From Bacillus safensis FO-36b (GTDB taxonomy: Bacteria > Bacillota > Bacilli > Bacillales > Bacillaceae): a DNA stretch of 64,000 nucleotides. The stretch's first letter is position 1, and every line of letters begins with the position of its first letter. The stretch spans positions 42,680-106,679 of the forward strand of contig NZ_ASJD01000008.1 of NCBI RefSeq assembly GCF_000691165.1, written 5' to 3'. The notes under the pieces were generated by a model. It saw only the letters and a program-made list of their open reading frames with translations. It was not told the origin of the DNA and made no database searches. This document shows, piece by piece, positions 11,120-18,858 of the stretch. The translations under genes and the position numbers were made by a program.

Positions 11120-12292
11120 TTAGTGAGCTTGTAATGAATGCGGTTTTGCTACAGCTTTAGTAAAGATTCCTGCAATACATATGGCAAATAGAACAAAGAT
11201 AAAGGCATGAAGCAGTCCTACTTGATTGGCAAGCAGCCCTAATATAGGAGGACCGGAAAGGGAGGCTGTGTAACCAGATAAGGTCACAATACTGACGCGT
11301 TTGACAGCGTACCTGCTATCATCGCCAGCTGCAGAAATGGTCAGCGGAAAGCCTAAAGATGCGCCAAGTCCCCATAAAAAGATCGATATCATACATACAA
11401 CAAGTGAAATTTTTAAAATGACTAAAAATAGGCCGGCAGCTGCTGATAAAATCGCAACTCTTAGCAATAACACTCTGCCAAAGCGATCGATCAAACGTCC
11501 GCTGATCAGTCTGCCGCTAATCATGCCGCACAAAAACAAAGCATAGATGACTGTACTCATGGAATGTGAAACTTGGTAGCCATCTACCATTGCAAGTGGA
11601 ATCCAATCATTGGCCGAGCCTTCGACAAACGCAAGACATAAGGCGATCATCGCAAGAGATATCGTTCGTTTGTTCAGCCATGCCGTTTGACTAGACTCAA
11701 CTGTATCGGGCAGCTTCTCATGCTGATCCTTTCCTGTCCCATGCGGAATAAACCGTGTACAAATCAATATGCTGAGGAACAGCAGAAGGGCAATAGCGAG
11801 AAGGTGTATCAATACAGAGATGCCTAGATGGATAAAAAGAATACCAGCACCTGCTCCAATTAAAGTCCCAATACTAAAGGAAGCGTGCAATATAGGCAGA
11901 ATGGTTTTCTTGATGCTGTATTCAATCTCTGTTCCTTCTAAGTTCATCGCTACATTACACATGCCAGAGCCTGCGCCAAAAAGAAAAAGACCAGAAGTGA
12001 CGACAAAGATAGAAGAGAGTGTTGAACCAATGGCAAGAGTAGTAAATCCAAGGAACATCAAAAAAGCACTGATCACAATCGCCACTCGGCCGCCTTTTTT
12101 GCGGACGAATACATTTGAAAGAACAAGCCCAACAATTGAACCAACGGATAAACCAAGTAAAATAAGACCCATTGTTCCTGTGTTTGCTTGTAATAAATCT
12201 CTCACTTCCGGTGTCCGTGAAAACCATGTAGAAATGGAGATTCCAGACATCGTAAAGATCACAATAATTGCTTTATACCACTTTAATTCCAT
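11120..12292 (-). CDS. MFS transporter
   Basis: About 390 residues with 12 predicted membrane segments. The loop FVRKKGGR between helices 2-3 and RLISGRLIDRFGR in the second half are the conserved MFS loop-2/loop-8 motifs. Overall layout resembles the fucose-permease/YbjJ-like group of proton-coupled carriers; substrate unknown. ATG 12292 is preferred over GTG 12304 because GAGGG lies 5 bases before it. It is divergent from the maltose acetyltransferase gene. Confidence 0.8.
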   Translation of the reverse strand: MELKWYKAIIVIFTMSGISISTWFSRTPEVRDLLQANTGTMGLILLGLSVGSIVGLVLSNVFVRKKGGRVAIVISAFLMFLGFTTLAIGSTLSSIFVVTSGLFLFGAGSGMCNVAMNLEGTEIEYSIKKTILPILHASFSIGTLIGAGAGILFIHLGISVLIHLLAIALLLFLSILICTRFIPHGTGKDQHEKLPDTVESSQTAWLNKRTISLAMIALCLAFVEGSANDWIPLAMVDGYQVSHSMSTVIYALFLCGMISGRLISGRLIDRFGRVLLLRVAILSAAAGLFLVILKISLVVCMISIFLWGLGASLGFPLTISAAGDDSRYAVKRVSIVTLSGYTASLSGPPILGLLANQVGLLHAFIFVLFAICIAGIFTKAVAKPHSLQAH

Positions 12293-12517
12293 CAAATCCC
12301 TCACATTTAAAGATATATATGTTATTGAACAAATCTACTCGATTATAAATGAGACTTGCTGATTCGTAAATAACTTGCTGGAGGAACAAGGTCAATTCTA
12401 GTCAAAAGAAATCATTCCTTCCCAATTCTTATGATGAGAAGGTAAAATAAACATAAAGGGGGCGGTAGGATGTAATCATATCGCATCGGTATAAATAGAA
12501 GGGAGGAGGAGATCAAC

Positions 12518-13087
12518 ATGAAAAGTGAAAAGGAAAAAATGATCCAAGGAGAACATTATGTATCTAGTGACCAAACACTGATCGCAGATCGTGAAAGAGC
12601 CAGACAATTGACATACGCATATCAGCAAACCAATCAGCAAAGAAAAAGAACATCCATTTTAAAGGAATTATTAGGCGCTTGCGGAAATGATGTCGTTTTT
12701 GAAGGAAGACTGCAGTGCGATTACGGATACAATATCGAGATTGGTGAGCATTTTTTTGCAAATTTTGATGCAGTATTTTTAGACGTTTGCAAAATTACCA
12801 TTGGACATCACTGTTTATTAGGTCCGAATGTACATATTTATACGGCTGGACACCCGCTTGATCCGATAGAACGTGCAAAGGGCATTGAATTCGGCAAACC
12901 AGTCACCATTGGAAACCATGTATGGATTGGCGGCGGTGCTATTATTAATCCAGGTGTCACAATTGGTGACAATGCTGTCATTGCATCTGGTGCCGTTGTG
13001 ACAAAAAGTGTTCCAGCAAACGTGGTGGTTGGCGGAAATCCTGCGAAAATCATTAAATATCTTGATGAATCAAAATCTGGCGAATAA
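12518..13087 (+). CDS. maa: Maltose O-acetyltransferase
   Basis: 189 residues. An N-terminal maltose-acetyltransferase helical cap ([22 protein letters not shown]) is followed by a left-handed beta-helix of hexapeptide repeats ([20 protein letters not shown]). His112 in TAGHPLD matches the catalytic histidine of the xenobiotic/maltose/galactoside acetyltransferase family, which moves acetyl from acetyl-CoA to a sugar hydroxyl. GGGAGGAGGAG stands before the ATG. The acceptor sugar in vivo is not established for the family. Confidence 0.88.
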   Translation: MKSEKEKMIQGEHYVSSDQTLIADRERARQLTYAYQQTNQQRKRTSILKELLGACGNDVVFEGRLQCDYGYNIEIGEHFFANFDAVFLDVCKITIGHHCLLGPNVHIYTAGHPLDPIERAKGIEFGKPVTIGNHVWIGGGAIINPGVTIGDNAVIASGAVVTKSVPANVVVGGNPAKIIKYLDESKSGE

Positions 13088-13107
13088 ACGGCAGATTTTG
13101 ATTTTTT
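13071..13107 (+). terminator. Terminator of maa
   Basis: CAAAATCTG (13071-13079, inside the gene end) pairs with CAGATTTTG (13092-13100), followed by ATTTTTT. Confidence 0.75.
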
Positions 13108-13169
13108 CTATTTTGTCTCAATAAGATAAGTATACTTAATTATGAGACAAGAGAAATTCGTTTAATGGA

Positions 13170-13201
<32 letters not shown>

Positions 13202-13223
13202 GAAATGAGAATACATATTAGCG

Positions 13224-13658
13224 TCATTCCATTATTTGAATCTCCATCCCCCATGATGTTGTGATATAGAAAAATCCAAGAGGGCTCAGCTCTCTAACTT
13301 TAACATCAGACTGTTCTGCAAAATATTTCAAAGCCTCTTCTATATTGGTCACTGTAATAGCTAAATGAGCTACACCGATATCACTCGGTTTTAGGTCAAC
13401 ATTCTGTTGATCTGGCGTCGACCATTGGACCAGTTCGATCTTTCTACCGCCGTATTGCAAAAATGCCGCCCCTTCTACAACTGAATGATCGTGAACCCCA
13501 AAGTATCTTTTAAAACTATCGTCTTCAAAGTGCATCCGTCCTGGCCGGAACAAGACTTCAAAACCCAAAATATTAGTGAAGAATTCAACTGCTGCTTCGA
13601 TATCGGGTACTACAAATCCTGAATGCTCTATTGTGCCTTGAAAAATTGTATTTTTCAT
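13224..13658 (-). CDS. VOC-superfamily (glyoxalase/dioxygenase-fold) protein
   Basis: 144 residues. The paired beta-alpha-beta units of the vicinal oxygen chelate fold are clear: IEHSGFVVPDIEAAVEFFTNILGFEV at the start and DIGVAHLAITVTNIEEALKYF in the second half. His12 and Glu143 are candidate metal ligands. The enzyme reaction is unknown; relatives include glyoxalase I, fosfomycin-resistance and ring-cleaving enzymes. The ATG at 13658 has AAAGGGG upstream, and the longer frame beginning at 13754 has no ribosome site. It is the first of several redox/detoxification genes here. Confidence 0.8.
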   Translation of the reverse strand: MKNTIFQGTIEHSGFVVPDIEAAVEFFTNILGFEVLFRPGRMHFEDDSFKRYFGVHDHSVVEGAAFLQYGGRKIELVQWSTPDQQNVDLKPSDIGVAHLAITVTNIEEALKYFAEQSDVKVRELSPLGFFYITTSWGMEIQIME

Positions 13659-13837
13659 ATCGCTAAACCCCTTTGATTTTTTTGGAAGTAAACGATTAAT
13701 TATAAAGTAGTATTTAATGCAGCTATATAACACAAGCACCGATGATGTTGGCACTACTACAAGATTTAGAACAACAATACCTGAGCCTTGAGATACTATA
13801 TTATTTTTTTGTAATTTCTATCTTTTTTGATTATCCA

Positions 13838-14554
13838 TTAAAATTTACATGTTCCATCTGAACAATAATCATCGAGCAACGACTCTAATTTATGCTCTTC
13901 AACCTTAGCATTCGCGTACTCTTCTTTCCAAACCTGTTGTAATGTTTCTAAAAATACTTCGCTAGGTTGTGCTCCTGAGATGACATATTTATCATTCACT
14001 ACGTAAAAGGGAACGCCCTGAATCCCAATTTTTGATCCCTCGGCTCTATCAGCTGCAATATTCTCGCTATATTTATCATTTGCTAAAACATCCAAAGCTT
14101 CGTTGCCATCAAGACCTATTTCACTTGTAAGTTGAGCAAGTGTTGCGTGATCACCGATATCTAGTGAATCCGTGAAATGAGCTTTCAAAATACGCTCCAT
14201 AAACTCCCGTATCTTCCCTTTCTCTTTTGCATAATAAGAAAGACGAAGTGCATCATATGAATTCGTGGGAATCATTGTATCAAATTGATAATCTAATCCA
14301 ACATCTTTTGCTTTCTGTTTCAATTGATTGTTCAGTACTTTTGCTTTTTCATATGGGACACCATGCTTGGAGGATAATACTTGATGGATATCCATTCCTG
14401 TATTTTTTTTCGCATATGGATCTAATTGAAAATGACGAAATAAGACTTCTACCTCTTCTTTATGTTCAAACTGTTCTAACCCTATTTCAAATTGACGTTT
14501 GCCAATATAACAAAACGGACAAACAAAATCAGACCAAATTTCTACTTTCATCAT
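13838..14554 (-). CDS. DsbA-family oxidoreductase (FrnE-like)
   Basis: 238 residues of the DSBA-like thioredoxin family related to FrnE of polyketide clusters. CPFC near residues 13-16 is the redox pair. The long helical insertion and GIQGVPFYVVNDKYVISGAQP (cis-proline region) are standard. The C-terminal tail has a second Cys pair (YCSDGTC). It is probably a cytosolic disulfide oxidoreductase/isomerase because there is no signal peptide. AAAGGGGG precedes two consecutive ATGs. Its leader shares an 18-base motif with that of azoR, and a relic of a second copy lies at 15323-15371. Confidence 0.85.
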   Translation of the reverse strand: MMKVEIWSDFVCPFCYIGKRQFEIGLEQFEHKEEVEVLFRHFQLDPYAKKNTGMDIHQVLSSKHGVPYEKAKVLNNQLKQKAKDVGLDYQFDTMIPTNSYDALRLSYYAKEKGKIREFMERILKAHFTDSLDIGDHATLAQLTSEIGLDGNEALDVLANDKYSENIAADRAEGSKIGIQGVPFYVVNDKYVISGAQPSEVFLETLQQVWKEEYANAKVEEHKLESLLDDYCSDGTCKF

Positions 14555-14566
14555 ATGTTCCCCCTT

Positions 14567-14586
14567 TATGATTTTGATGAATGTGC
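14567..14586 (-). repeat. Leader motif copy 1 (upstream of DsbA-family gene)
   Basis: On the minus strand the sequence ACATTCATCAAAATCATA is immediately followed by the ribosome site AAGGGGG. The identical 18-mer occurs in front of azoR (15279-15296). Confidence 0.6.
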
Positions 14587-14640
14587 GAGGGGGATTATGT
14601 TAATAAACATCTTTTTAACGAATCCCACCAAAGCTCTTTT

Positions 14641-15261
14641 TTAAAAAGTTCGTGCTGCCGCTTTTGCCTTTTCAATTGCTGCAGCAACAACTTCTTCTTT
14701 CTTAGTTGGATCATAGTCAATACCTTCAACAAAAATCGTTGGTTCCACTTCAATTCCAACAAACTTTAGCGCACCTCTCACGTAAGAATCGGAATGTTCC
14801 ATTCCAATTGCCTGCGAATAAAATCCTCCCATTCCATGAATATGGACTGCTTTTTTTCCTTTGATCAATCCTTCTGGACCTTCTGCTGTATATTTAAACG
14901 TTTTTCCAGCACTCATGATTGTATCAAAATAGGCTTTTAATAATGGTTGGATTCCTAAATTCCACATTGAAGACTGAATGATGTATTTATCTGCTTCCAT
15001 AAATTGCTTTGTGAATGCATTCACTGCTTCTATTTTTTGTGCTTCAACATCTGTTAGCGCTTCGCCACTTCTTAACTTCTTTTGTCCAGTTAAAAAATCA
15101 GCATCAATTAATGGAACATTTGCATAATAGACATCTACTTCTATTATTTCATCCGTTGGATTTACTTCCTTATATTCATTGATAAATGCTCTAGCAACTT
15201 GCGTACTTCTTGATTGTTCCTCACTTTGGGGTGTTCCTTTAACAAATAATACTTTTGACAT
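14641..15261 (-). CDS. azoR: FMN-dependent NADH-azoreductase
   Basis: 206 residues with a flavodoxin-like fold. The N-terminal LFVKGTPQSEEQSRST phosphate loop, PLLKAYFDTIMSAGKTFKY and HIHGMGGFYS segments fit the AzoR/AcpD family, which reduces azo dyes and quinones by two-electron transfer from NADH. In B. subtilis, azoR paralogues are controlled by electrophile-sensing repressors. The gene lies between a DsbA-family gene and an NmrA-like gene on the same strand, with a GGAGAC ribosome site. None of the usual catalytic blocks is missing. Confidence 0.88.
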   Translation of the reverse strand: MSKVLFVKGTPQSEEQSRSTQVARAFINEYKEVNPTDEIIEVDVYYANVPLIDADFLTGQKKLRSGEALTDVEAQKIEAVNAFTKQFMEADKYIIQSSMWNLGIQPLLKAYFDTIMSAGKTFKYTAEGPEGLIKGKKAVHIHGMGGFYSQAIGMEHSDSYVRGALKFVGIEVEPTIFVEGIDYDPTKKEEVVAAAIEKAKAAARTF

Positions 15262-15278
15262 GATTATTGTCTCCTCTA

Positions 15279-15296
15279 TGATTTTGATGAATGTTT
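15279..15296 (-). repeat. Leader motif copy 2 (upstream of azoR)
   Basis: ACATTCATCAAAATCATA on the minus strand, identical to the copy at 14567-14586, again followed by a purine-rich ribosome site (GAGGAGAC). Confidence 0.6.
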
Positions 15297-15322
15297 TTTA
15301 TGCCTAAACATTTTTTGAATAC

Positions 15323-15371
15323 TTATAAAAAGAATTTACATGTTTCATCTAAACAATATTTTCGGTATGAT
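15323..15371 (-). pseudogene. 3' relic of a second DsbA-family gene
   Basis: On the minus strand the frame reads ESYRKYCLDETCKFFL-stop, matching the last residues of the intact neighbour (ESLLDDYCSDGTCKF-stop). A TAG precedes it in frame, so only about 16 codons survive. It shows that a paralogous copy once lay immediately upstream of azoR. Confidence 0.6.
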
Positions 15372-15416
15372 TCCTATAATTTTTGCTGAATCAACACCCT
15401 CACACAAAAAGCTGAA

Positions 15417-16061
15417 TTAATGATTATAGACAATGGGCATTTTTCCGATTAATTGGCTTTGCCTAGCGGCGTCATACATGAGTTTAGCGACATTTTCCCT
15501 TGATACGGACATTTTAGCTGGCTGATCGCCGAATGAATAACCGTAAGATTGCCCTTTGTATTTGATATTAGGATTAATGATTCGAACGACTGTCCAATCC
15601 AGGTTTGATTGTTTAATCAGTTCTCCTATCTTCTTCATTTCGGCATAACCATTTGGCATGAAAAGTTTAGGCAGTATTCTCGGCAGTATCGTCGATAAGC
15701 TTTTCTTATCGTCTTCAGATTGCAAGGCTGGCGTCGCGAGTGTAATCAATCTTTTTTTGGTGAACTTCTTCATCGCTTTGACAATCCGGTTATGTCCGTC
15801 GGCAATCGGTGTGCCTTTTCGTTTTCGCGACAAATCAATCCCGGGGCCTAAGGTGCTTATCACGACATCAGCTTCTGAAACTGCCGTTTCAATAGCTGAA
15901 GTGTTCGTTAGTTCCCCCGTTACAATGCGTAAATTCGAATGCTTTTGCTTGATTTTCTCAGGGTTTCTAACATATACCGTAACGAAATCTCCGTTTTCTA
16001 ATGCAAACTGTGTTAAAAGTTGACCGATTGCACCAGTTGCCCCAAAAATAGTGATGTTCAT
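15417..16061 (-). CDS. NAD(P)-binding NmrA/SDR-like oxidoreductase
   Basis: 214 residues, atypical short-chain dehydrogenase. The N-terminus ITIFGATGAIGQLLTQ is the GxxGxxG dinucleotide loop; ADVVISTLGPG follows beta-4, and DWTVVRIINPNIKY is the conserved C-terminal block of NAD(P)H-binding (YwnB/YhfK-like) proteins. Substrate unknown; relatives act on quinones or sense redox state. AAAGGAGATAG precedes the ATG. It is divergent from a TetR regulator with operator-like palindromes between them, so it is the likely target of that regulator. Confidence 0.82.
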   Translation of the reverse strand: MNITIFGATGAIGQLLTQFALENGDFVTVYVRNPEKIKQKHSNLRIVTGELTNTSAIETAVSEADVVISTLGPGIDLSRKRKGTPIADGHNRIVKAMKKFTKKRLITLATPALQSEDDKKSLSTILPRILPKLFMPNGYAEMKKIGELIKQSNLDWTVVRIINPNIKYKGQSYGYSFGDQPAKMSVSRENVAKLMYDAARQSQLIGKMPIVYNH

Positions 16062-16136
16062 GGTCTTCTATCTCCTTTTGTTATTCTGAATGATCACAAT
16101 TAATTCCTTGATCAAAACTTTTTCGTAATAACATGT

Positions 16137-16150
16137 GTTATTTAAGCAAC
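16137..16150. promoter_or_regulatory. Candidate TetR operator 1
   Basis: GTTATTTAAGCAAC, matching the second site (16216-16229) at 12 of 14 positions. It overlaps a perfect palindrome CAACGCGCGTTG at 16147-16158. It lies in the divergent promoter region on the NmrA-like gene side. Confidence 0.5.
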
Positions 16151-16214
16151 GCGCGTTGTATAATTTGATAATAAGATGAAAAAGAATAATAAACAATAAC
16201 CAAAATAGCCAATA

Positions 16215-16230
16215 TGTTGTTTACGCAACA
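16215..16230. promoter_or_regulatory. Candidate TetR operator 2
   Basis: TGTTG-TTTACG-CAACA inverted repeat, between operator 1 and the tetR start. A partial copy (TTACGCAACA) recurs just after the tetR gene at about 16919. Confidence 0.5.
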
Positions 16231-16287
16231 CTTCTATTGTATTGTCGTTTTTAAACACCATATGAACCCTTAAAAGGAGAAGAAAAA

Positions 16288-16875
16288 ATGATTATGCCAA
16301 AAAAAGATCCAAGAACACTTCGTACAAGACAATTGATTGTAGACTCTTTTCTTTCGTTAGCTAGTGAAAAAGATTTCAACAATATAACGGTACGTGATAT
16401 CACAGAAAAGGCTACTATTAACCGCGCTACATTTTATGCGCACTTTGACGATAAATTTGATTTATTACATTCTACAATCACCAATACATTTACAGACAAA
16501 TTGAAAAAAAGACTAAATGATCACGATGGATTCAATGAAAAAGTCATTGCAAATATTTTTCTAGCCATGTGTGATCACCATAAAGAGCTAAGCGAATTAT
16601 GTCCTAAAGGTTATCATTCTTTAGGAACGATTATAGAAAGTAAAATTAAAGAGGAGTTACAGAAGCTCATAGCTGATCTTGTGCTAAAAGGAACTGAAAA
16701 TACGATTGAATTAGAGGATAAACAATTGATAACAATCCTATCTACTATGCTAAGTTGGGGGATATACGGAGCTGCATACACATGGAATAAGGATGGTAGA
16801 CCTATTTCATCAGAAGAGCTAGTGACTAAGACCCTGCCTATCTTTAAAAATGGTATGAGTAAGTATTTTCTTTAA
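16288..16875 (+). CDS. TetR/AcrR-family transcriptional regulator
   Basis: 195 residues. The N-terminal helix-turn-helix is clear (TRQLIVDSFLSLASEKDFNNITVRDITEKATINRATFYAHFDDK, about residues 11-55), followed by a helical ligand-binding domain. AAAGGAGAAG is upstream of ATG 16288; a second ATG two codons later is possible. Divergent from the NmrA-like oxidoreductase with two candidate operators between them, suggesting autoregulation plus control of the oxidoreductase. The ligand is unknown; the neighbourhood suggests an electrophile or quinone. Confidence 0.88.
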   Translation: MIMPKKDPRTLRTRQLIVDSFLSLASEKDFNNITVRDITEKATINRATFYAHFDDKFDLLHSTITNTFTDKLKKRLNDHDGFNEKVIANIFLAMCDHHKELSELCPKGYHSLGTIIESKIKEELQKLIADLVLKGTENTIELEDKQLITILSTMLSWGIYGAAYTWNKDGRPISSEELVTKTLPIFKNGMSKYFL

Positions 16876-17228
16876 TGAATATCAATTATTTTCAGCCATT
16901 TTAAAGTAGCCTTTATTAATTACGCAACAAATCGTTATTAGAATAAAACAGTTGCTGTAATTGGCAGTGGGCATTCTTTAGCTGCCGGTTATGAGCAGGC
17001 TCGATTTGTTTTTGCTTAAAGGACTGGTGATTAAGAGTCTGCTGAACGTATAGAACTTAAGTTACAAAGCTTTACCTTCTTGTACAGGTCTATCCTTTTG
17101 TTTGTCTAAATCTCACCTCTTTTAAATTTCAAAAACTTCTACGACCTTCTCAATAAATTAAATCGGTCGTAGAGGTTGGGCCTTTTTGGGCTTCCTTGAT
17201 TTGTTACCGAATTTGTTGGTACTGTAAA
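16876..17228. other. Intergenic region with possible gene remnant
   Basis: About 350 bases without an intact gene. The plus-strand frame at about 16950-17021 reads VAVIGSGHSLAAGYEQ and on to a stop, with no start or ribosome site; it looks like a decayed coding fragment I cannot assign. A 13-bp inverted repeat lies at 17134-17177. Confidence 0.35.
17134..17190. terminator. Hairpin, possible terminator after tetR or the flavoprotein gene
   Basis: AACTTCTACGACC (17134-17146) pairs with GGTCGTAGAGGTT (17165-17177) with one mismatch. On the plus strand GGGCCTTTTTGG follows. The long loop (18 bases) makes the function uncertain. Confidence 0.4.
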
Positions 17229-17810
17229 TCAAATATTCTGGGATATTTCTTTTAAAAATTGCTTTCTCTTTTCATCTGTTGTTAAGTTAACTCCCGAAAA
17301 ATGAATCCATTTCGTGGATTCATTTTTAATTCCCAAGTCAGCAAGAGTTCTGTTAATAAAAACGCTTTGAATCGCATTCCCGCCTTCAGATTCTATATAA
17401 TCCTTATCTGTTGTAGATGTTGAGATCACGGTTGTTTTTTTAATATGTGTCAATAAACCTTTTAAAGCCCCAGTGTTTTTATCTTCCAAGAATGCGAAAC
17501 CTCTTAACATGACTTTATCAATAAATCCTTTTAAAATTGCAGGTAAATCCCACCACCAGACAGGAAATATAAATATTAATTCAGTTGACTGACTTAATTT
17601 CTTTTGATAATCCTTAACTAATTGATAAGGCGTTTCTCCTTTATGAAAATACTTCAATTCCTCAGCTGAAAAAACGGGATTGAACCCATCTTTATATAAA
17701 TCGATCACTTGAAATGGTTCTCTCTTTGTTTCTAGATTTTCTGTAATGGAAGTCAAAATGGCATGATTATAGCTTCCGTCCCAAGGATGTGCATAGACAA
17801 TTGTTTTCAT
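17229..17810 (-). CDS. NAD(P)H-dependent flavoprotein oxidoreductase (quinone-reductase-like)
   Basis: 193 residues of the flavodoxin-2/KefF-YwrO group. VYAHPWDGSYNHAI is the N-terminal FMN/FAD loop, and FIFPVWWWDLPAILKGFIDKVMLRGFAF is the hallmark block around the flavin ring. Members reduce quinones using NAD(P)H. The end of the protein (about 130-193) is variable in the family. GGGTGAATC precedes the ATG. It is divergent from an HxlR regulator across 120 bases carrying a palindrome, the arrangement known for electrophile-induced oxidoreductases in Bacillus. Confidence 0.86.
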   Translation of the reverse strand: MKTIVYAHPWDGSYNHAILTSITENLETKREPFQVIDLYKDGFNPVFSAEELKYFHKGETPYQLVKDYQKKLSQSTELIFIFPVWWWDLPAILKGFIDKVMLRGFAFLEDKNTGALKGLLTHIKKTTVISTSTTDKDYIESEGGNAIQSVFINRTLADLGIKNESTKWIHFSGVNLTTDEKRKQFLKEISQNI

Positions 17811-17878
17811 GATTCATTCACCCTTTTTATTATTTTTCATCATATTTTGATGTACATTCATTTTATTGTATGCTATAA

Positions 17879-17893
17879 CGTACTACAAGTACG
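17879..17893. promoter_or_regulatory. Candidate HxlR/DUF24 operator
   Basis: CGTACT-ACA-AGTACG perfect inverted repeat between the flavoprotein gene and the HxlR gene. Known YodB-type sites contain TACT and AGTA half-sites, here with a 3-base spacer. Confidence 0.55.
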
Positions 17894-17932
17894 GTAATTA
17901 AAGTGCGATACTAACCTAAAGGAGAGTGTAAA

Positions 17933-18277
17933 ATGACCGAAGAATCCTTTACAGCTCATGTTGATCTAAAAGAAACTGGATTTGGGTACACTTTATCATT
18001 AATTGGTGGGAAATATAAGATGACGGTACTGTATGCTTTATATGCAAACAATGCTCCTATTCGCTATAATCAGTTGAAGCGATTGCTTGGGGCAATCTCT
18101 TTTAAAACATTAACCAATACACTAAAAGAACTTGAAGCAGATCAGTTAATTAATCGTAAAGAATATCCTCAAGTGCCTCCAAAAGTAGAATATAGTTTAT
18201 CGGAAAAGGGATTATCATTGATCCCTGTATTAGATGCGATTTGTTATTGGGGGGAAGAACAAATGAAAATGAAATAG
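17933..18277 (+). CDS. HxlR-family (DUF24) winged-helix regulator
   Basis: 114 residues. The winged helix spans the core: GGKYKMTVLYALYANNAPIRYNQLKRLLGAISFKTLTNTLKELEADQLI, then the wing EYPQVPPKVEYSLSEKG. YodB, CatR and HypR of this family sense quinones, diamide or hypochlorite through an N-terminal cysteine. Here the only cysteine is Cys104 near the C-terminus, so that mechanism cannot operate unchanged. AAAGGAGAG stands before the ATG. It probably represses the divergent flavoprotein gene. Confidence 0.87.
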   Translation: MTEESFTAHVDLKETGFGYTLSLIGGKYKMTVLYALYANNAPIRYNQLKRLLGAISFKTLTNTLKELEADQLINRKEYPQVPPKVEYSLSEKGLSLIPVLDAICYWGEEQMKMK

Positions 18278-18412
18278 TTAGGCTGGCAAATCTTTCTCCT
18301 CAAACACATCCTTTTTAATTTTAAGTTCATTTCTCTCAAAACGTGCTATATCTTTCCTCGTTCCGATGACAATTTGAGCTATCCGTTTGACCAAATCTCT
18401 TTCTGGTTCCAT
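18278..18412 (-). pseudogene. Possible coding remnant convergent with hxlR
   Basis: 44-codon frame with the TAA directly abutting the HxlR stop. It is charged and protein-like (DIARFERNELKIKKDVFEEK) but has no ribosome site, and the frame stays open upstream of its first ATG. It is best read as the 3' end of a lost gene. Family not recognised. Confidence 0.3.
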
Positions 18413-18446
18413 AACAGAGGCTGAAGTTTTTGTGTTGCAATTGATG

Positions 18447-18858
18447 AGCACAAAAAAAGAGCCTTTGCTGGCTCCTTATTGTTAATCATATAAAGTTGAT
18501 CTTAAGACTTTGAAAAGCCTGTTCTCCATGTGGGATATTTAAGAATCCACCCAATTTCGTTCTTGGCTTTGTGGTTCGAGGCCCCTCTCTCCCAAGAGTT
18601 TGTTCCTGATTGAGTGTGAGGATACGATAAACCAGTTTTTGTCTTGAAGGGTGCCTTTTAAGAAGCTGCTGCACAACGGTACCACTTGGAATTTGTATCA
18701 ATGCGAACAAAGAAGGACATTTTGTCCTTCCTTTCTTGTACCTGCTTGAGGTTATGTTTTGCAGATCAATATATAGCTCATTCGGGTAAATCCTTATTGC
18801 ACTTTCACAATCTTATACTTATTCGACTTCCCCTATGCCCCTATGAAGAGAATGAAAT
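18447..18858 (-). other. Structured intergenic segment, possible non-coding transcript
   Basis: About 400 bases between hxlR and the two-component genes. On the minus strand it contains a perfect hairpin (AAGGACA-TTT-TGTCCTT, about 18712-18728), then AAGTGGTACCG and later ATTGGGTGG blocks. It ends in an intrinsic terminator: GAGCC-AGCAAA-GGCTC followed by seven Ts (about 18453-18474). The 74-residue frame here (18486-18710) has no ribosome site and an unnatural composition. I do not recognise the element. Confidence 0.35.

Noticed and set aside
11769..12362. 197-codon plus-strand frame opposite the MFS gene
   Set aside because: Reverse-complement shadow of a membrane protein gene.
18560..18700. 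T-box riboswitch
   Set aside because: Only TGGTACC-like fragments are present; stem I, the AGTA loop and a downstream synthetase or amino-acid gene are missing.
18486..18710. 74-residue minus-strand frame downstream of hxlR
   Set aside because: No ribosome site and no recognisable fold. The alternative frame contains a stop. Treated as part of a structured intergenic segment.
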